The notes under the pieces are model-generated. The model searched no databases. It was given only the letters and a program-made list of their open reading frames with translations, and was not told the origin of the DNA. From NCBI GenBank assembly GCA_030144965.1, contig JAMPUU010000028.1, positions 1-52,164 of the forward strand: a stretch of 52,164 nucleotides of DNA, given 5' to 3'. Made by a program: the position numbers and the translations under genes. Every line of letters starts with the position of its first letter. Position 1 is the first letter of the stretch. Shown here in pieces: positions 51,885-52,164 of the stretch. Source of the DNA: Nitrospira sp. BO4. GTDB lineage: Bacteria; Nitrospirota; Nitrospiria; Nitrospirales; Nitrospiraceae.

Positions 51885-52164
51885 ATGAAACACGGATCCT
51901 TCGACCTGACCGGTCTCATGAATCGGCGCATATTGGTGATGCTGCCGTTGGGTTTTGCGTCCGGCCTTCCGCTTGCGCTCACGTCCGGTACCTTGCAGGC
52001 CTGGCTGACGGTCGAGGGAGTCGATCTCAAGACCATCGGTATTTTCACGCTGGTCGGACTTCCCTATACCCTCAAATTCCTTTGGGCTCCCGTGATGGAT
52101 CGGGTCGTCCCTCCCTGGTTAGGTCGGCGCCGTGGATGGATGGTGTTGACGCAACTCTGCGTTG
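51885..52164 (+). CDS. ampG: AmpG-like MFS transporter (5' part, runs off the window)
   Basis: 93 codons of an incomplete gene. MKHGSFDLTGLMNRRILVML, then PLGFASGLPLALTSGTLQAW, GIFTLVGLPYTLKFLWAPVM and DRVVPPWLGRRRGWM match the first two transmembrane helices and loop of AmpG-type major-facilitator permeases for muropeptides. The GFxSGLP and DRxxPPxLGRRRGW patterns are typical. Only the N-terminal part can be seen, so the full length is unknown. Confidence 0.8.
   Translation, partial: MKHGSFDLTGLMNRRILVMLPLGFASGLPLALTSGTLQAWLTVEGVDLKTIGIFTLVGLPYTLKFLWAPVMDRVVPPWLGRRRGWMVLTQLCV

Noticed and set aside
1..52164. tRNA, rRNA and CRISPR arrays
   Set aside because: No tRNA T-arm pattern with a foldable cloverleaf, no rRNA blocks and no regularly spaced direct repeats were seen by eye; a covariance-model search would be decisive.

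Overview
The window is a bacterial chromosome segment with dense genes on both strands, short overlaps between co-directional genes, moderate-to-high GC and mostly clear Shine-Dalgarno sites. Gene content suggests a member of the genus Nitrospira (nitrite-oxidising or comammox): a ferredoxin-dependent 2-oxoacid oxidoreductase alpha/beta pair beside an A-type Fe-S carrier, several small exported or zinc-ribbon proteins of types I associate with Nitrospira genomes, a membrane-anchored trehalose-6-phosphate synthase, and a run of HEAT-repeat proteins. This taxonomic call is inference from family knowledge; there is no rRNA or tRNA gene in view.

Layout. 1-4.5 kb: small hypothetical genes, an outer-membrane beta-barrel protein, a decayed serine-recombinase tail and a stand-alone MEDS sensor domain. 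4.8-9.3 kb: 2-oxoacid:ferredoxin oxidoreductase subunits (beta, alpha), an ErpA/IscA-like protein, two 32-residue membrane peptides, and small exported proteins. 9.5-17.3 kb: an accessory and decay zone with a truncated bacterioferritin, an intact ftsH, a broken excisionase-type HTH, a frameshifted phage-like gene, a broken TSCPD-domain gene, two more recombinase-tail repeats, a GlxA-type regulator divergent from a monooxygenase-fold protein, and a GAF protein. 17.2-20.7 kb: a PepSY membrane protein, serine acetyltransferase and cysteine synthase, the last two convergent. 20.8-25.7 kb: a trehalose cluster (GH15 glycosidase divergent from a sensor-fused otsA, then otsB). 25.7-28.9 kb: a fused MFS/spermidine synthase-like protein and UDP-glucose dehydrogenase.

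28.9-35.7 kb is the most unusual block: seven minus-strand genes, several overlapping by 8 nt or nearly abutting. In transcription order they encode an exported alkaline-phosphatase-fold protein that has lost its catalytic residues, a small exported protein, and five HEAT-repeat proteins. Divergent from it lie two exported proteins (FlgT/LPP20-like) and an alpha/beta-hydrolase-like protein without a serine nucleophile. This looks like a scaffolding or protein-interaction system of unknown purpose.

38.7-52.2 kb is mainly housekeeping: Lon, a THUMP-type RNA methyltransferase, Nudix hydrolases, a RelE/ParE-type toxin-antitoxin pair, a PilZ protein, a short MutY followed by a separate Nudix gene and a 3'-5' exonuclease, lipoproteins, the methylthiotransferases MiaB and MtaB as an overlapping pair, and the start of an AmpG-like transporter. 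Two copies of a 110-125 bp repeat with inverted ends begin at the first base after a stop codon (ugd and the 51.5 kb gene).
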